A stretch of DNA of 64,000 nt from Natronoarchaeum mannanilyticum (GTDB taxonomy: Archaea; Halobacteriota; Halobacteria; Halobacteriales; Natronoarchaeaceae): positions 930,001-994,000 of the forward strand of contig NZ_BAAADV010000001.1 of the NCBI RefSeq assembly GCF_039522665.1, read 5' to 3'. The notes below the pieces were generated by a model. The model was given only the letters and a program-made list of their open reading frames with translations. It did not search any database and was not told the DNA's origin. This document shows, piece after piece, positions 30,485 through 37,811 of this stretch. Made by a program: the position numbers and the translations under genes. Numbering within the stretch: the first letter of the stretch is position 1; each line of letters opens with the position of its first letter.

Positions 30485-30502
30485 TTTTAGGTTAGCCTAA
30501 AA
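30485..30502 (+). promoter_or_regulatory. DtxR-type iron-repressor operator before third binding protein
   Basis: TTTTAGG-TTAG-CCTAAAA is a palindrome with 7-bp arms ending 3 nt before ATG 30506. The spacer is the reverse complement of the one at 29255, as expected for the same site read from the other strand. A T-rich stretch (CTTTTTAATT, 30476-30485) acts as the TATA box. Confidence 0.7.
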
Positions 30503-30505
30503 CCC

Positions 30506-31618
30506 ATGGCTAGAGAAAGCACCACGACCAGACGCGCGATACTCGGAACGGGCGCGGCGCTCGCGGCCGGAGCGACGGCGGGTTGCACGACGTACGGCGG
30601 GCCGAGCGCCGACGACGGCGGCGACGATAGCTACTCGGTGACGATGGAACCGGTCGGCACGGTCGAGTTCGACGCGGTGCCCGAGACGTGGTTCCCCTAC
30701 ACGGGCGACTACGCCGACATGGGCGTCGCGCTGGGCCAGGCAGACGGACTCGCGGCCATCGGCGTCGCCGCGCGGTACGGCGCACACCTCTACGACGAGC
30801 TCCCCGGCGTCGGCGTCGACACGTCGGCGCTCACCGAACTGTACCAGGACGGCACCGACCCGGAGATCTTCCACGAACTCGGCGCCGACGTCCACCTGAT
30901 CGATCCGAACTTCATGCAGAACCGGCTCCAGTGGGACCGGAGCGACGTCGAGGAGGTCGAGAACACGACCGGACCGTTCGTCGGCAACACGATCTTCTCC
31001 CGGGTGTACGACTGGCACGACTACGCCGACTACTCGCTGTACGAGGCGTTCGAGAAGGTCGCGCAGGTGTTCCAGGAGCAGGCACGCTACGAGGCGTTCA
31101 AAGCGTACCACGACGAGGTGATCGGAGACGTCCGCTCGCGACTCCCCGAAGACCGACCGGACGTCGCGGTGCTGTACCCGGCGGAGGTGCCCCCTGAGTC
31201 GTTCTACCCCTACCTGATCGGCGACGGTACTCAGTCGAAGCACTGGAACGATCTGGGCGTCGGCGACGCGCTGGCCGCCCACGACGTCACGGACGCCCAG
31301 GCCGGCGGCGGCACGATCGACTACGAGACGCTGCTGGAGGTCGATCCGGACGTGCTGGCTGTCAGGCTCCAGGGCGAGATCACGCCCGAGTACTTCGAGG
31401 AGAACGTCGCCGCGCCGATCCGCGACCACGACGTCGCGAGCGAGCTGCGGGCGGTCCGGAACGATCGGATCGTCTACGGCGGCCTGACCTACCAGGGGCC
31501 GATCATCAACCTGTTCCAGACCGAACGAGCGGCACAGGGACTCTATCCCGACGAGTTCGGCGGCGAACGGCTGTTCGACCGCGAGCGCGTCGCCGAAATC
31601 GTCAACGGAAACCTATGA
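30506..31618 (+). CDS. Siderophore/iron ABC transporter substrate-binding lipoprotein
   Basis: The 370-aa lipoprotein is the third paralogue. The signal has TRRAILGTGAALAAGATAGC with a lipobox Cys near residue 28. The shared blocks VTMEPVGTVEF, YADMGVALGQADGL and YEAFEKVAQVFQEQARYEAF are all present, and the C-terminus has YQGPIINLFQTERAA. Sequence differences in the central region (its lobe-joining helices) suggest a different siderophore specificity than its neighbours. The stop overlaps the ATG of the FAD reductase by 4 nt (ATGA), so the two are coupled. Confidence 0.92.
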   Translation: MARESTTTRRAILGTGAALAAGATAGCTTYGGPSADDGGDDSYSVTMEPVGTVEFDAVPETWFPYTGDYADMGVALGQADGLAAIGVAARYGAHLYDELPGVGVDTSALTELYQDGTDPEIFHELGADVHLIDPNFMQNRLQWDRSDVEEVENTTGPFVGNTIFSRVYDWHDYADYSLYEAFEKVAQVFQEQARYEAFKAYHDEVIGDVRSRLPEDRPDVAVLYPAEVPPESFYPYLIGDGTQSKHWNDLGVGDALAAHDVTDAQAGGGTIDYETLLEVDPDVLAVRLQGEITPEYFEENVAAPIRDHDVASELRAVRNDRIVYGGLTYQGPIINLFQTERAAQGLYPDEFGGERLFDRERVAEIVNGNL

Positions 31619-32640
31619 GCGAGGGGCGCGACGACGAGGTCGATGCGGGCACCGACGTCGACGCCGACGCGACCGGCGGGACAGACGTCGAGACGGCGAA
31701 CAACGTCGAGGCGGCGATCGACGCCACTCGCGACGTCGTCGTGATCGGCGGCGGCCCGGCGGGCTGCTCGGCCGCGGTGTTCGTCGCCCGGTACGGCCTC
31801 GACGCGGTCGTGTTCGACCGCGGGCCGGCGGCGCTGCGCCGGTGCGCGTACCTCGAAAACTACCTCGGCTTCCCCGCGGGGATCGACGTGGACACGTTCC
31901 ACGAGCTGATACACGAGCACGTCGAGCGGGCGGGCTGTGCGCTCCGCTCGGAGCTGGTCGAGGCCGTCGAGCGAGTCGAGGACGACGGCCCGACACCGGA
32001 CGACGCCCGGTTCGTCGTCGAGACCGACGAGGGGCGCCGCGTCGCCGCGGCGTACGTGATCGCCGCGGCGTGGTACGACGGGTCGTACCTCCGCACGCTG
32101 GACGACGACGCGATGTTCGAGGAGCACGAACACCACGGCGAACTCGAGGAGCGGTTCGATCCCGAGTACCCCGACGAGGACGGCCGGACGCCGTTCGAGG
32201 GGCTGTACGTGGCCTCGCCCGCAGGCCAGCGCAGCGCCCAGGCGATCGTCGCGGCGGGCAACGGCGCCCACGTCGCGCGCTGTCTGCTCGAGGACCACCG
32301 CATCGCGCGGGGGTATCCCGAGGGCGTCGCGACGGAGTACGACTGGCTGCGACGGGACGGCGAGTTCTCCGGCGAGTGGGCCGAGCGGGACCGCTGGCGC
32401 GAGTGGTTCGAGAACGAGGCCGGCGAGGACCACGATCTCGACGACGATCGCCTAGAAGAGTTGCGGGAGCGCTACATCGACCGCGCGTTCGAGACGCGCC
32501 TCACGGACGCCGAGGCCGAGTCGCGAGCGGACGGCGGCGTCGAGCGGCTGGTCGACGTTCTCGGGCCCGAACGCGTGCTCGACGCCATCGACGACGCGAC
32601 GATCGAGAAGTACGCCGAGGGAAGTCGGGACGCGCGGTGA
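31615..32640 (+). CDS. NAD(P)/FAD-dependent oxidoreductase, probable ferric-siderophore reductase
   Basis: The 341-aa flavoprotein starts with an acidic tail and then the FAD-binding VVVIGGGPAGCSAAVFVARYG (residues about 43-63), and a later GLYVASPAGQRSAQAIVAAGNGA segment binds the flavin's other side. It resembles thioredoxin reductase in fold, but no CxxC redox pair is present (only Cys in LRRCAYLENYLGF). The C-terminal 90 residues are helical and charged, not typical of thioredoxin reductases. Because it overlaps a siderophore-binding protein gene by 4 nt, release of iron from siderophore by reduction in the cytoplasm is a reasonable inference. Confidence 0.82.
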   Translation: MSEGRDDEVDAGTDVDADATGGTDVETANNVEAAIDATRDVVVIGGGPAGCSAAVFVARYGLDAVVFDRGPAALRRCAYLENYLGFPAGIDVDTFHELIHEHVERAGCALRSELVEAVERVEDDGPTPDDARFVVETDEGRRVAAAYVIAAAWYDGSYLRTLDDDAMFEEHEHHGELEERFDPEYPDEDGRTPFEGLYVASPAGQRSAQAIVAAGNGAHVARCLLEDHRIARGYPEGVATEYDWLRRDGEFSGEWAERDRWREWFENEAGEDHDLDDDRLEELRERYIDRAFETRLTDAEAESRADGGVERLVDVLGPERVLDAIDDATIEKYAEGSRDAR

Positions 32641-32663
32641 AACGTCGGGATGGCCGGCCGCAG

Positions 32664-32981
32664 TTACAGGCCGTCCGCGGAGCCCCGCCAGCCGTCTGAG
32701 CGCTCGAACGCTTCGATCTCCCGTTCGAGGTCGATCCTCGCGATGCCGTAGTACCGCTCCCGGCCCGCCGGCGTCTTGCAGCGCAGGATCGCCGTGTCGG
32801 GTGTCGCCTCGAAGATCGTAACGACGCGCCCGCTGGCGTGTTCCCACTCGCCCAGCGTTGCCGCGTCGTCGGTGTTCCGTTCGCCGAGTCGCCAGCTCAT
32901 CGGGTTGGCCGTGTCCAGCGAGACCGGGAGGGGTCGACCGAGAGTGCAGCGTCCGGTCGGGGCCGGTGCGCGTTGCGACAT
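32664..32981 (-). CDS. Hypothetical haloarchaeal protein (105 aa)
   Basis: The acidic C-terminal part (about residues 28-105) begins MSWRLGERNTDDAATLGEW and continues through VVTIFEATPDTAILRCKTPAG to a helical end. The first 27 residues are less typical. I chose ATG 32981 because an ATATAA box at 33004-33010 lies about 27 nt upstream, as in neighbouring leaderless genes; a shorter start at 32900 is possible. No family is recognised. It converges on the reductase gene, 23 nt away. Confidence 0.65.
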   Translation of the reverse strand: MSQRAPAPTGRCTLGRPLPVSLDTANPMSWRLGERNTDDAATLGEWEHASGRVVTIFEATPDTAILRCKTPAGRERYYGIARIDLEREIEAFERSDGWRGSADGL

Positions 32982-33114
32982 ACGTTCACGTACCGTTCCA
33001 CCCATTATATTCGTGATGGTTCGGCGCCGCGCCGGGCGCGGGTCGTCGTGCTGGCGTCTACTGCGCCGACTCGACTGCGCTCGTCGACGCCGCTGCGAAC
33101 GTCACGCCGCGGCT

Positions 33115-33348
33115 CTACGCGGTCGCGTTGCCCGCACCGAGATCGCTCGCGCTGTGGAGGAACACGTCGAGGTCGACGTGGGACTCTCGGCCGGCGCGCC
33201 GGGCGGTCTCCGGATCCGAACAGACGCGGACGTAGTCGGTCAGGAAGCTCCGGGGCGTGGCGCCGAACGCGCCCTCGTACCGGTCGCCCATCTCGACGGT
33301 GGTCGTCGCGCTGTAGGGCGCGCCGCAGTTGGGGCAGGCGTCGGTCAT
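33115..33348 (-). CDS. Small Cys-containing haloarchaeal protein (77 aa)
   Basis: The 77-aa product starts MTDACPNCGAPYSATTTVEMGD with a CxxC pair (Cys5/Cys8) and has a single further Cys43 in DYVRVCSDPETA. A half zinc-ribbon or a site completed by His is possible. The remaining sequence is acidic and ends in an Ala/Asn-rich tail. I do not recognise it. It lies downstream of carA on the same strand, 94 nt away. Confidence 0.65.
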   Translation of the reverse strand: MTDACPNCGAPYSATTTVEMGDRYEGAFGATPRSFLTDYVRVCSDPETARRAGRESHVDLDVFLHSASDLGAGNATA

Positions 33349-33442
33349 AGCACGACGGACTAGCCGCTCGGGACACTTCTGGATGACGGCGAGATGTCGG
33401 TCGGCGGGAAAACTGCGAAAATCGAACGGACGCCGACGGCGC

Positions 33443-34525
33443 TCAGTCGTCGGCCGTGACGGTCGTCTGGGTCGCGGCGGAGTCGGTCATCGCGAGCACG
33501 TCGTCGAAGAAGTCGAGCGAGTCGTTCGGGCCGGGGTTGGCCTCGGGGTGGTACTGGCGCGTGATGATGTCCAGCTCGTCGTTGTCGAGCCCTTCGGGCG
33601 TGTCGTCGTTGACGTTAAACTGAGTGACCTCCAGCGTCTCGCCGGGCTCGTCGACGGTGTAGCCGTGGTTCTGGGTCGTCATGACGACCTGGTTGGTGCG
33701 GACGTCCATGACGGGCTGGTTGACGCCGCGGTGGCCGAAGTCCATCTTCTCGGTGGTGCCGCCCAGCGCCTCGGCGACGATCTGCTGGCCGAGACAGATG
33801 CCCGCGAGGGGAACCTCACCGGCGAAGTGGTCGACCAGCTCGATCGTCGCCTCGAAGTTCGCGGGGTCGCCGGGGCCGTTCGAGATAAAGAGGACGTCGG
33901 TGTCGTAGCTCTCGACGTCCTCGACCGACGCGTCGTGGGGCAGCACGTCGACGTCGGCGCCGCGCTCGTTGAGCGAGTCGACGATCGAGCCCTTCGCGCC
34001 GCAGTCGATCAGCGTGACCGAGGCGTCGACGCCGCCCTCGGCGCCCTCGTGGTGTTCGGGCTCGTCGACGCTGACCTGCTCGCCGATCTCGGTGTGCTCG
34101 CTCATCCCCTTGCAGGCGTCGAGTTCGTCGAGCGCGTCCTGCTCGGTGACGTCCTCGCCGACGGCGATGCCACATTTCATGGCGCCGCCCTCGCGGATGT
34201 CGGTCACGAGGTCGCGGGTGTCGAGATGGTCGACCGCGGGGGTGTCTTCCTCGTCGAGCCACTCGACGACCTCGTCGGTGAGCTCGCGGGCGACGACGGC
34301 GTTGGGGTGGACCCGATCGGACTCGAAGCGGTCCTCCCGGACGCCGTAGTTGCCGATCAGCGGGTACGAGAACGTCAGGACCTGCTCCTCGTAGGAGGGG
34401 TCGGTCAGGCTCTCCTCGTAGCCCGTGTACGCTGTGGTGAAAACGAGTTCGCCGCGTGTACTTCCCGGAACGCGACCACGGGCTTCGACCACGTGACCGC
34501 CCTCGAGCGCTACGTAGGCATCCAT
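33443..34525 (-). CDS. carA: Carbamoyl-phosphate synthase small subunit (glutaminase)
   Basis: The 360-aa protein hydrolyses glutamine and channels ammonia to CarB. The N-terminal CPSase small domain begins AYVALEGGHVVEARG, and the class I glutaminase has its nucleophile Cys244 in LAGICLGQQIVAEALGG with the catalytic His/Glu in QYHPEANPGPND. The length is typical. It is divergent from an Lrp regulator, and its TATA box (TTTATGC on the minus strand, 34555-34560) lies 30-35 nt before the ATG. The partner carB is about 10 kb away and has the same 11-mer in its upstream region. Confidence 0.96.
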   Translation of the reverse strand: MDAYVALEGGHVVEARGRVPGSTRGELVFTTAYTGYEESLTDPSYEEQVLTFSYPLIGNYGVREDRFESDRVHPNAVVARELTDEVVEWLDEEDTPAVDHLDTRDLVTDIREGGAMKCGIAVGEDVTEQDALDELDACKGMSEHTEIGEQVSVDEPEHHEGAEGGVDASVTLIDCGAKGSIVDSLNERGADVDVLPHDASVEDVESYDTDVLFISNGPGDPANFEATIELVDHFAGEVPLAGICLGQQIVAEALGGTTEKMDFGHRGVNQPVMDVRTNQVVMTTQNHGYTVDEPGETLEVTQFNVNDDTPEGLDNDELDIITRQYHPEANPGPNDSLDFFDDVLAMTDSAATQTTVTADD

Positions 34526-34578
34526 CGTTACGATATGCGTATGCCCTTCCGGTGCATAAAGCTTGCTTTCGAAGTGAA

Positions 34579-34595
34579 GTTACGAATTTCGTAAC
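34579..34595. promoter_or_regulatory. Palindrome between carA and lrp, candidate operator
   Basis: GTTACGA-ATT-TCGTAAC has 7-bp arms and lies in the 106-nt divergent space, 54 nt from the carA ATG and 37 nt from the lrp ATG. Its core TACGAATTTCG is repeated exactly upstream of carB (20278-20288). Lrp/AsnC proteins bind short AT-rich palindromes of this size, so autoregulation by the adjacent regulator is a reasonable guess. Confidence 0.55.
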
Positions 34596-34631
34596 GGGTA
34601 AGTGGCCCCCCGGCGTAGCACCGGCCATCCG

Positions 34632-35042
34632 ATGGACGACCTCGATCAGCAGATCCTGAACGTGCTGCGGCGGGACGCCCGGACGCCGTACACCGAAATC
34701 GCCGAGCAGGTCGGGACCTCCGAGGGCACGGTCAGGAACCGCGTCGAGCGGATGACCGAGGAGGGCGTCATCGACCGCTTTACCGTCTCGACGCGGACGG
34801 GCAACGTCAAGGCGATGGTCGAGGTCAGCGTCGCGGTCGACGTCGACACGACCGCGGTGTCCGAGCAGATGGCCGAGTGGCAGCTCGTCGACTTCGTCTG
34901 GCAGGTCAGCGGCGAGGAGGACGTCGTGCTGATCGTCGACGCCGCGGACACGCAGGCGCTCAACGAGCTGATCACGAAGGCCCGCGAGCTCGAGGACGTC
35001 GTGAGCACGAAGACGCGGCTGATTCTGGACGAGCAGCGCTGA
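34632..35042 (+). CDS. Lrp/AsnC family transcriptional regulator
   Basis: The 136-aa protein has an N-terminal winged HTH (MDDLDQQILNVLRRDAR through TSEGTVRNRVERMTEEG, residues 1-50) and a C-terminal RAM ligand domain (about 62-136) with VEVSVAVDVD and SGEEDVVLIVDAAD. These proteins regulate amino acid metabolism by binding an amino acid or related ligand as dimers or octamers. The gene is divergent from carA over the palindrome at 34579. ATG 34632 is chosen over the longer start at 34602, because the first ten residues of the longer form lie outside the HTH. Confidence 0.92.
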   Translation: MDDLDQQILNVLRRDARTPYTEIAEQVGTSEGTVRNRVERMTEEGVIDRFTVSTRTGNVKAMVEVSVAVDVDTTAVSEQMAEWQLVDFVWQVSGEEDVVLIVDAADTQALNELITKARELEDVVSTKTRLILDEQR

Positions 35043-35074
35043 TCGCGGTCCGGACCCCGCTCTCCCGGCGAGCC

Positions 35075-35776
35075 TCACTCCTCGGGCGGGACGCCGAAGC
35101 CCGGCGTCGTCACCTCCGGGCGCTCGAAGTGGCCCTTCTGCCCGTGGACGAACCGGTACCCCTTGCGGATCGCCCGATGGGGGAGCCAGTCGTCGACCCG
35201 GGCCTCGACGCGGCCGTCCCGGATCGCCGCGACGACGCTCTCGGGCGTCAGCTCCTCGGCGTCGATCGCGGTGTGGGCCCGCCCGACCTCGATCGGGTAG
35301 TGGGCGTCGCTGCCGCCCACGAGCGGCAAGTCGAGGTCGTCGGCCAGCTCGCGCACCCAGTCGCTGGTCCGGGGGTGCTTGCCGTTGATCTCGACGGCGT
35401 CGAACCCGGCGTCGGCTTCGCGCAGGCTGCTGTCCCGGAACGGGTGGGCCAGGATCGCCGCGCAGTTCCGATCGTGAGCCAACTCGACGGTCTCGGTCGG
35501 CGTCAGTTCTCCCTGCTCGGTCTCGACGGGCGGGTCGGGGCCGACGATCAGCACGTGGCCGTCGCTGGTCGTCACCTCGATGCCCGGCAACACCGACACC
35601 GAGTTTCGATCCTCGAAGGGCGTGTAGTAGTCGTGGTTCGTCGTCGCGAGGCCGTCGAGCCCTCGCGCGGCGGCCGTCCGGGTGAGCAACTCGACGCCGA
35701 CCGGGTCGAACAGGTCGCCGAGGCGACGCCGGCCGTGGAAAAAGCGCGTGTGCGAGTGGAGGTCGACCGCGAGCAT
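35075..35776 (-). CDS. PHP-domain metal-dependent phosphoesterase
   Basis: The 233-aa protein has the PHP metal-binding motifs in order: VDLHSHTRFFHG (residues about 4-15), TNHDYYTPFE, GIEVTT, ILAHPFRD and GGSDAHYPIEVGRAH. These His and Asp residues coordinate a trinuclear metal site. Related proteins hydrolyse nucleotide or histidinol phosphates, or act as tRNA/DNA phosphatases; the actual substrate is not clear. ATG 35776 is directly before the first motif; the frame goes on to 35827, but the extra 17 residues are not in the family. It converges on the lrp gene. Confidence 0.87.
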   Translation of the reverse strand: MLAVDLHSHTRFFHGRRRLGDLFDPVGVELLTRTAAARGLDGLATTNHDYYTPFEDRNSVSVLPGIEVTTSDGHVLIVGPDPPVETEQGELTPTETVELAHDRNCAAILAHPFRDSSLREADAGFDAVEINGKHPRTSDWVRELADDLDLPLVGGSDAHYPIEVGRAHTAIDAEELTPESVVAAIRDGRVEARVDDWLPHRAIRKGYRFVHGQKGHFERPEVTTPGFGVPPEE

Positions 35777-35909
35777 GCGTCCGTATACGACCGCGAGGGG
35801 GTTGTGAGTTGGGCCTAAACAGCGCATCGCGGCGGCGAGGGGACGCCGCTTCGCGGTCAGCCGTCGGCGCTGGGGCGCCCCACGCTCGGCCGCGAGCGCC
35901 GCCCCCTCG

Positions 35910-36998
35910 TCACCGATGCAGGTACTCGCCGGCCAGCCACGGAAAGACCTGCTCGCCGAAGTGGACAGCCGCGACGACGACGATCGGGCCGAAGAACAAC
36001 CCCCACCAGCCGAACGTCAGCGCCCCGAGGAAGTAGCCCAGCATCACGAGACCGATGTGGAGCGTGTTGCGTCCGGAGAGGTACGGCCGGATCACGACGT
36101 CGGGGATCGTGTCGACGATGACGGCCGAAACCGCCAGGAATGCGACCGGGTGCCAGATCGGCGTCGCCGTCGTCACGGCGAGGACGCCGAGGTAGGCGGC
36201 GTAGGGCAGGTAGACGATCTTCATGCCGACGACCGGGATGAGTGTCCCGATCCCGATGAGCGCGCCGAGCAACACCGGCGTCCCGACGACGGCTCTGCGC
36301 GGCGCGACCAGGTTGAACGCGAAGTAGATGATCGACGCCTGGATCGCCGTGAACACGATGAAGGCGAGGTTGTTGAAAAAGACCGTCTCGAGGTCGTCGT
36401 CCACGCTCTCGACGAACGAGACGATCCGCTCGTCGCGATCGACGGCGTCGACGAACCAGTTCCGGAGCTTGTGGCCGTCTCGGAGCAGGTAAAACAGGAA
36501 GATGAGCATCAGGACGACTCTGGTGAGCACGCCGAACAACACTCCCAGAACGCTCGCGAACCGGGTGAACAGGTCCCGGAGCGCGGCACTGACCGTCGAT
36601 CCTTGCAAGCGGCCCTGGCCGGTGAGCGCGTCTCTGATCTGCTGGACCTCGCCCTGCCGGGCGTACTCGATGTACGGCTGGAAGTACGGGCGGAACGCGG
36701 AGAGAACGCCGCCAGAGAGGAGTCGATCGACCTCGTTGACCAGCAGAAATCCGGCGTACCCGATCACCAGCAGCATCGGCACCACAAGCACGAGCAGCGT
36801 GAGCGTAACGGCGACGTTCGGGTAGTCCGTGCGCGCCTCGATCCGCCGGTAGATCGGTCGAACCGCGTAGTAGATGAATATCGCCGAGACGAGCGCGCCG
36901 ATGTAACTGTACAGCGCGAGGCCGACCAGCGCCGCCAGCGCGAGGCCGATCACCAGCCAGAGAACTCTTTCGGCGCCGGTGTCGCCGATGACGCCCAT
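35910..36998 (-). CDS. AI-2E family transporter (membrane protein)
   Basis: The 362-aa membrane protein has about eight hydrophobic segments in the AI-2E pattern: three close ones at the start (VLWLVIGLALAALVGLALYS and following), a soluble helical region around residues 90-190, and the C-terminal group with PVLLGALIGIGTLIPVVGMKIVYLPYA and a final FGWWGLFFGPIVVVAAVHF. Members export signalling molecules or act as sodium/proton antiporters; in a halophile ion movement seems as likely as autoinducer export. The ATG at 36998 is well placed before the first helix. Confidence 0.85.
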   Translation of the reverse strand: MGVIGDTGAERVLWLVIGLALAALVGLALYSYIGALVSAIFIYYAVRPIYRRIEARTDYPNVAVTLTLLVLVVPMLLVIGYAGFLLVNEVDRLLSGGVLSAFRPYFQPYIEYARQGEVQQIRDALTGQGRLQGSTVSAALRDLFTRFASVLGVLFGVLTRVVLMLIFLFYLLRDGHKLRNWFVDAVDRDERIVSFVESVDDDLETVFFNNLAFIVFTAIQASIIYFAFNLVAPRRAVVGTPVLLGALIGIGTLIPVVGMKIVYLPYAAYLGVLAVTTATPIWHPVAFLAVSAVIVDTIPDVVIRPYLSGRNTLHIGLVMLGYFLGALTFGWWGLFFGPIVVVAAVHFGEQVFPWLAGEYLHR

Positions 36999-37133
36999 AC
37001 GTCACGTTCGACGACCGACGGGAAAACCGCTGGCCTGATTCGGCGTCGTGACGCAGGGGCGTCTAGGTTCCGAAGGCGGCCGACAGCAGACGTCGGAGGG
37101 GTGTTTTCACGGCGGAGCGCGAAGTACGACGCG

Positions 37134-37364
37134 ATGGTCAGGGCGTACGCGATGATCGACACCGGGGAGGGCACGTCGCCGGCACTGTGCGAGCGGATCC
37201 GAACGTTCGACGGCGTCACCGAGGCCCACGTCGTCGCGGGCGATTTCGACATCGTCGTCGAACTCGAAGGAGATCGTCCCTACGACCTCCAGCGGATCCT
37301 GACGAGGGAGATACGAGCGCTGGACGGCGTCGGCACGACGCGGACGTACGTCGTCCTGGAGTGA
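37134..37364 (+). CDS. Stand-alone RAM (Lrp ligand-binding) domain protein
   Basis: The 76-aa product is only the ligand-binding half of an Lrp/AsnC regulator: AYAMIDTGEGTSPALCERI, then VVAGDFDIVVELEG and YVVLE at the end. It lacks the DNA-binding domain. Such proteins form decamers and modulate full-length Lrp proteins or sense amino acids. The frame is open further upstream, but the upstream part is antisense to the AI-2E gene, and ATG 37134 begins exactly where the domain begins. The closest full-length Lrp gene in the window is at 34632. Confidence 0.85.
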   Translation: MVRAYAMIDTGEGTSPALCERIRTFDGVTEAHVVAGDFDIVVELEGDRPYDLQRILTREIRALDGVGTTRTYVVLE

Positions 37365-37448
37365 TCCGCGCCGCCTCGACGGGTGACGACAGCGCCGCGC
37401 GTTGTCGCGACGGTGACCTTCAAGAGTGCGGAGCCCATCCGTTCGGAT

Positions 37449-37802
37449 ATGGAACTGCAGACCGTCGTCGACGATCGCAGCCGACTCGCTCGCATAGTCG
37501 CCGCCGGCGCGCTGGCGGTCGCGGCGATCGGCTCGCTCAGAAACGGAAAGCGGCTGCGCGGCGCGCTGGCGGGCGCCGGCGCGGTCGTGCTCGGCTACAA
37601 GGCGGTCGACAGCGGCGACGAGCTAACCGAACTCGACGTCGACGCGATCGGCGCGACCGACGAGGAGGAATCGACCGAATCCGAGACGACCGACGAGACG
37701 GCGAAGCTCCACTGTGCGGCCTGCGGCGAGCCGATCGTCGTCGGACAGGCGCGCGGCCCGAACGCGAACGACGAGATCGTCCACGAAGCCTGCGAGAACT
37801 GA
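37449..37802 (+). CDS. Membrane-associated protein with C-terminal CxxC
   Basis: The 117-aa product has two weak hydrophobic stretches (IVAAGALAVAAIGSL and GALAGAGAVVLGYKAV, residues about 16-50), an acidic Glu/Thr linker and a C-terminal half zinc ribbon (LHCAACGEPIVV with Cys pair, His and Cys near the end in EIVHEACEN). The first part resembles small DUF2892-type membrane proteins. The function is unknown. The next gene converges, ending 9 nt away. Confidence 0.7.
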   Translation: MELQTVVDDRSRLARIVAAGALAVAAIGSLRNGKRLRGALAGAGAVVLGYKAVDSGDELTELDVDAIGATDEEESTESETTDETAKLHCAACGEPIVVGQARGPNANDEIVHEACEN

Positions 37803-37811
37803 CCGAGCGAG

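Noticed and set aside
31615-32640. Thioredoxin reductase
   Set aside because: No CxxC pair, and the C-terminal domain does not match; only the FAD-binding fold is shared.
35916-37364. 482-codon frame ending in the RAM domain
   Set aside because: Only the last 76 residues are protein-like; the rest is the shadow of the AI-2E gene on the other strand.
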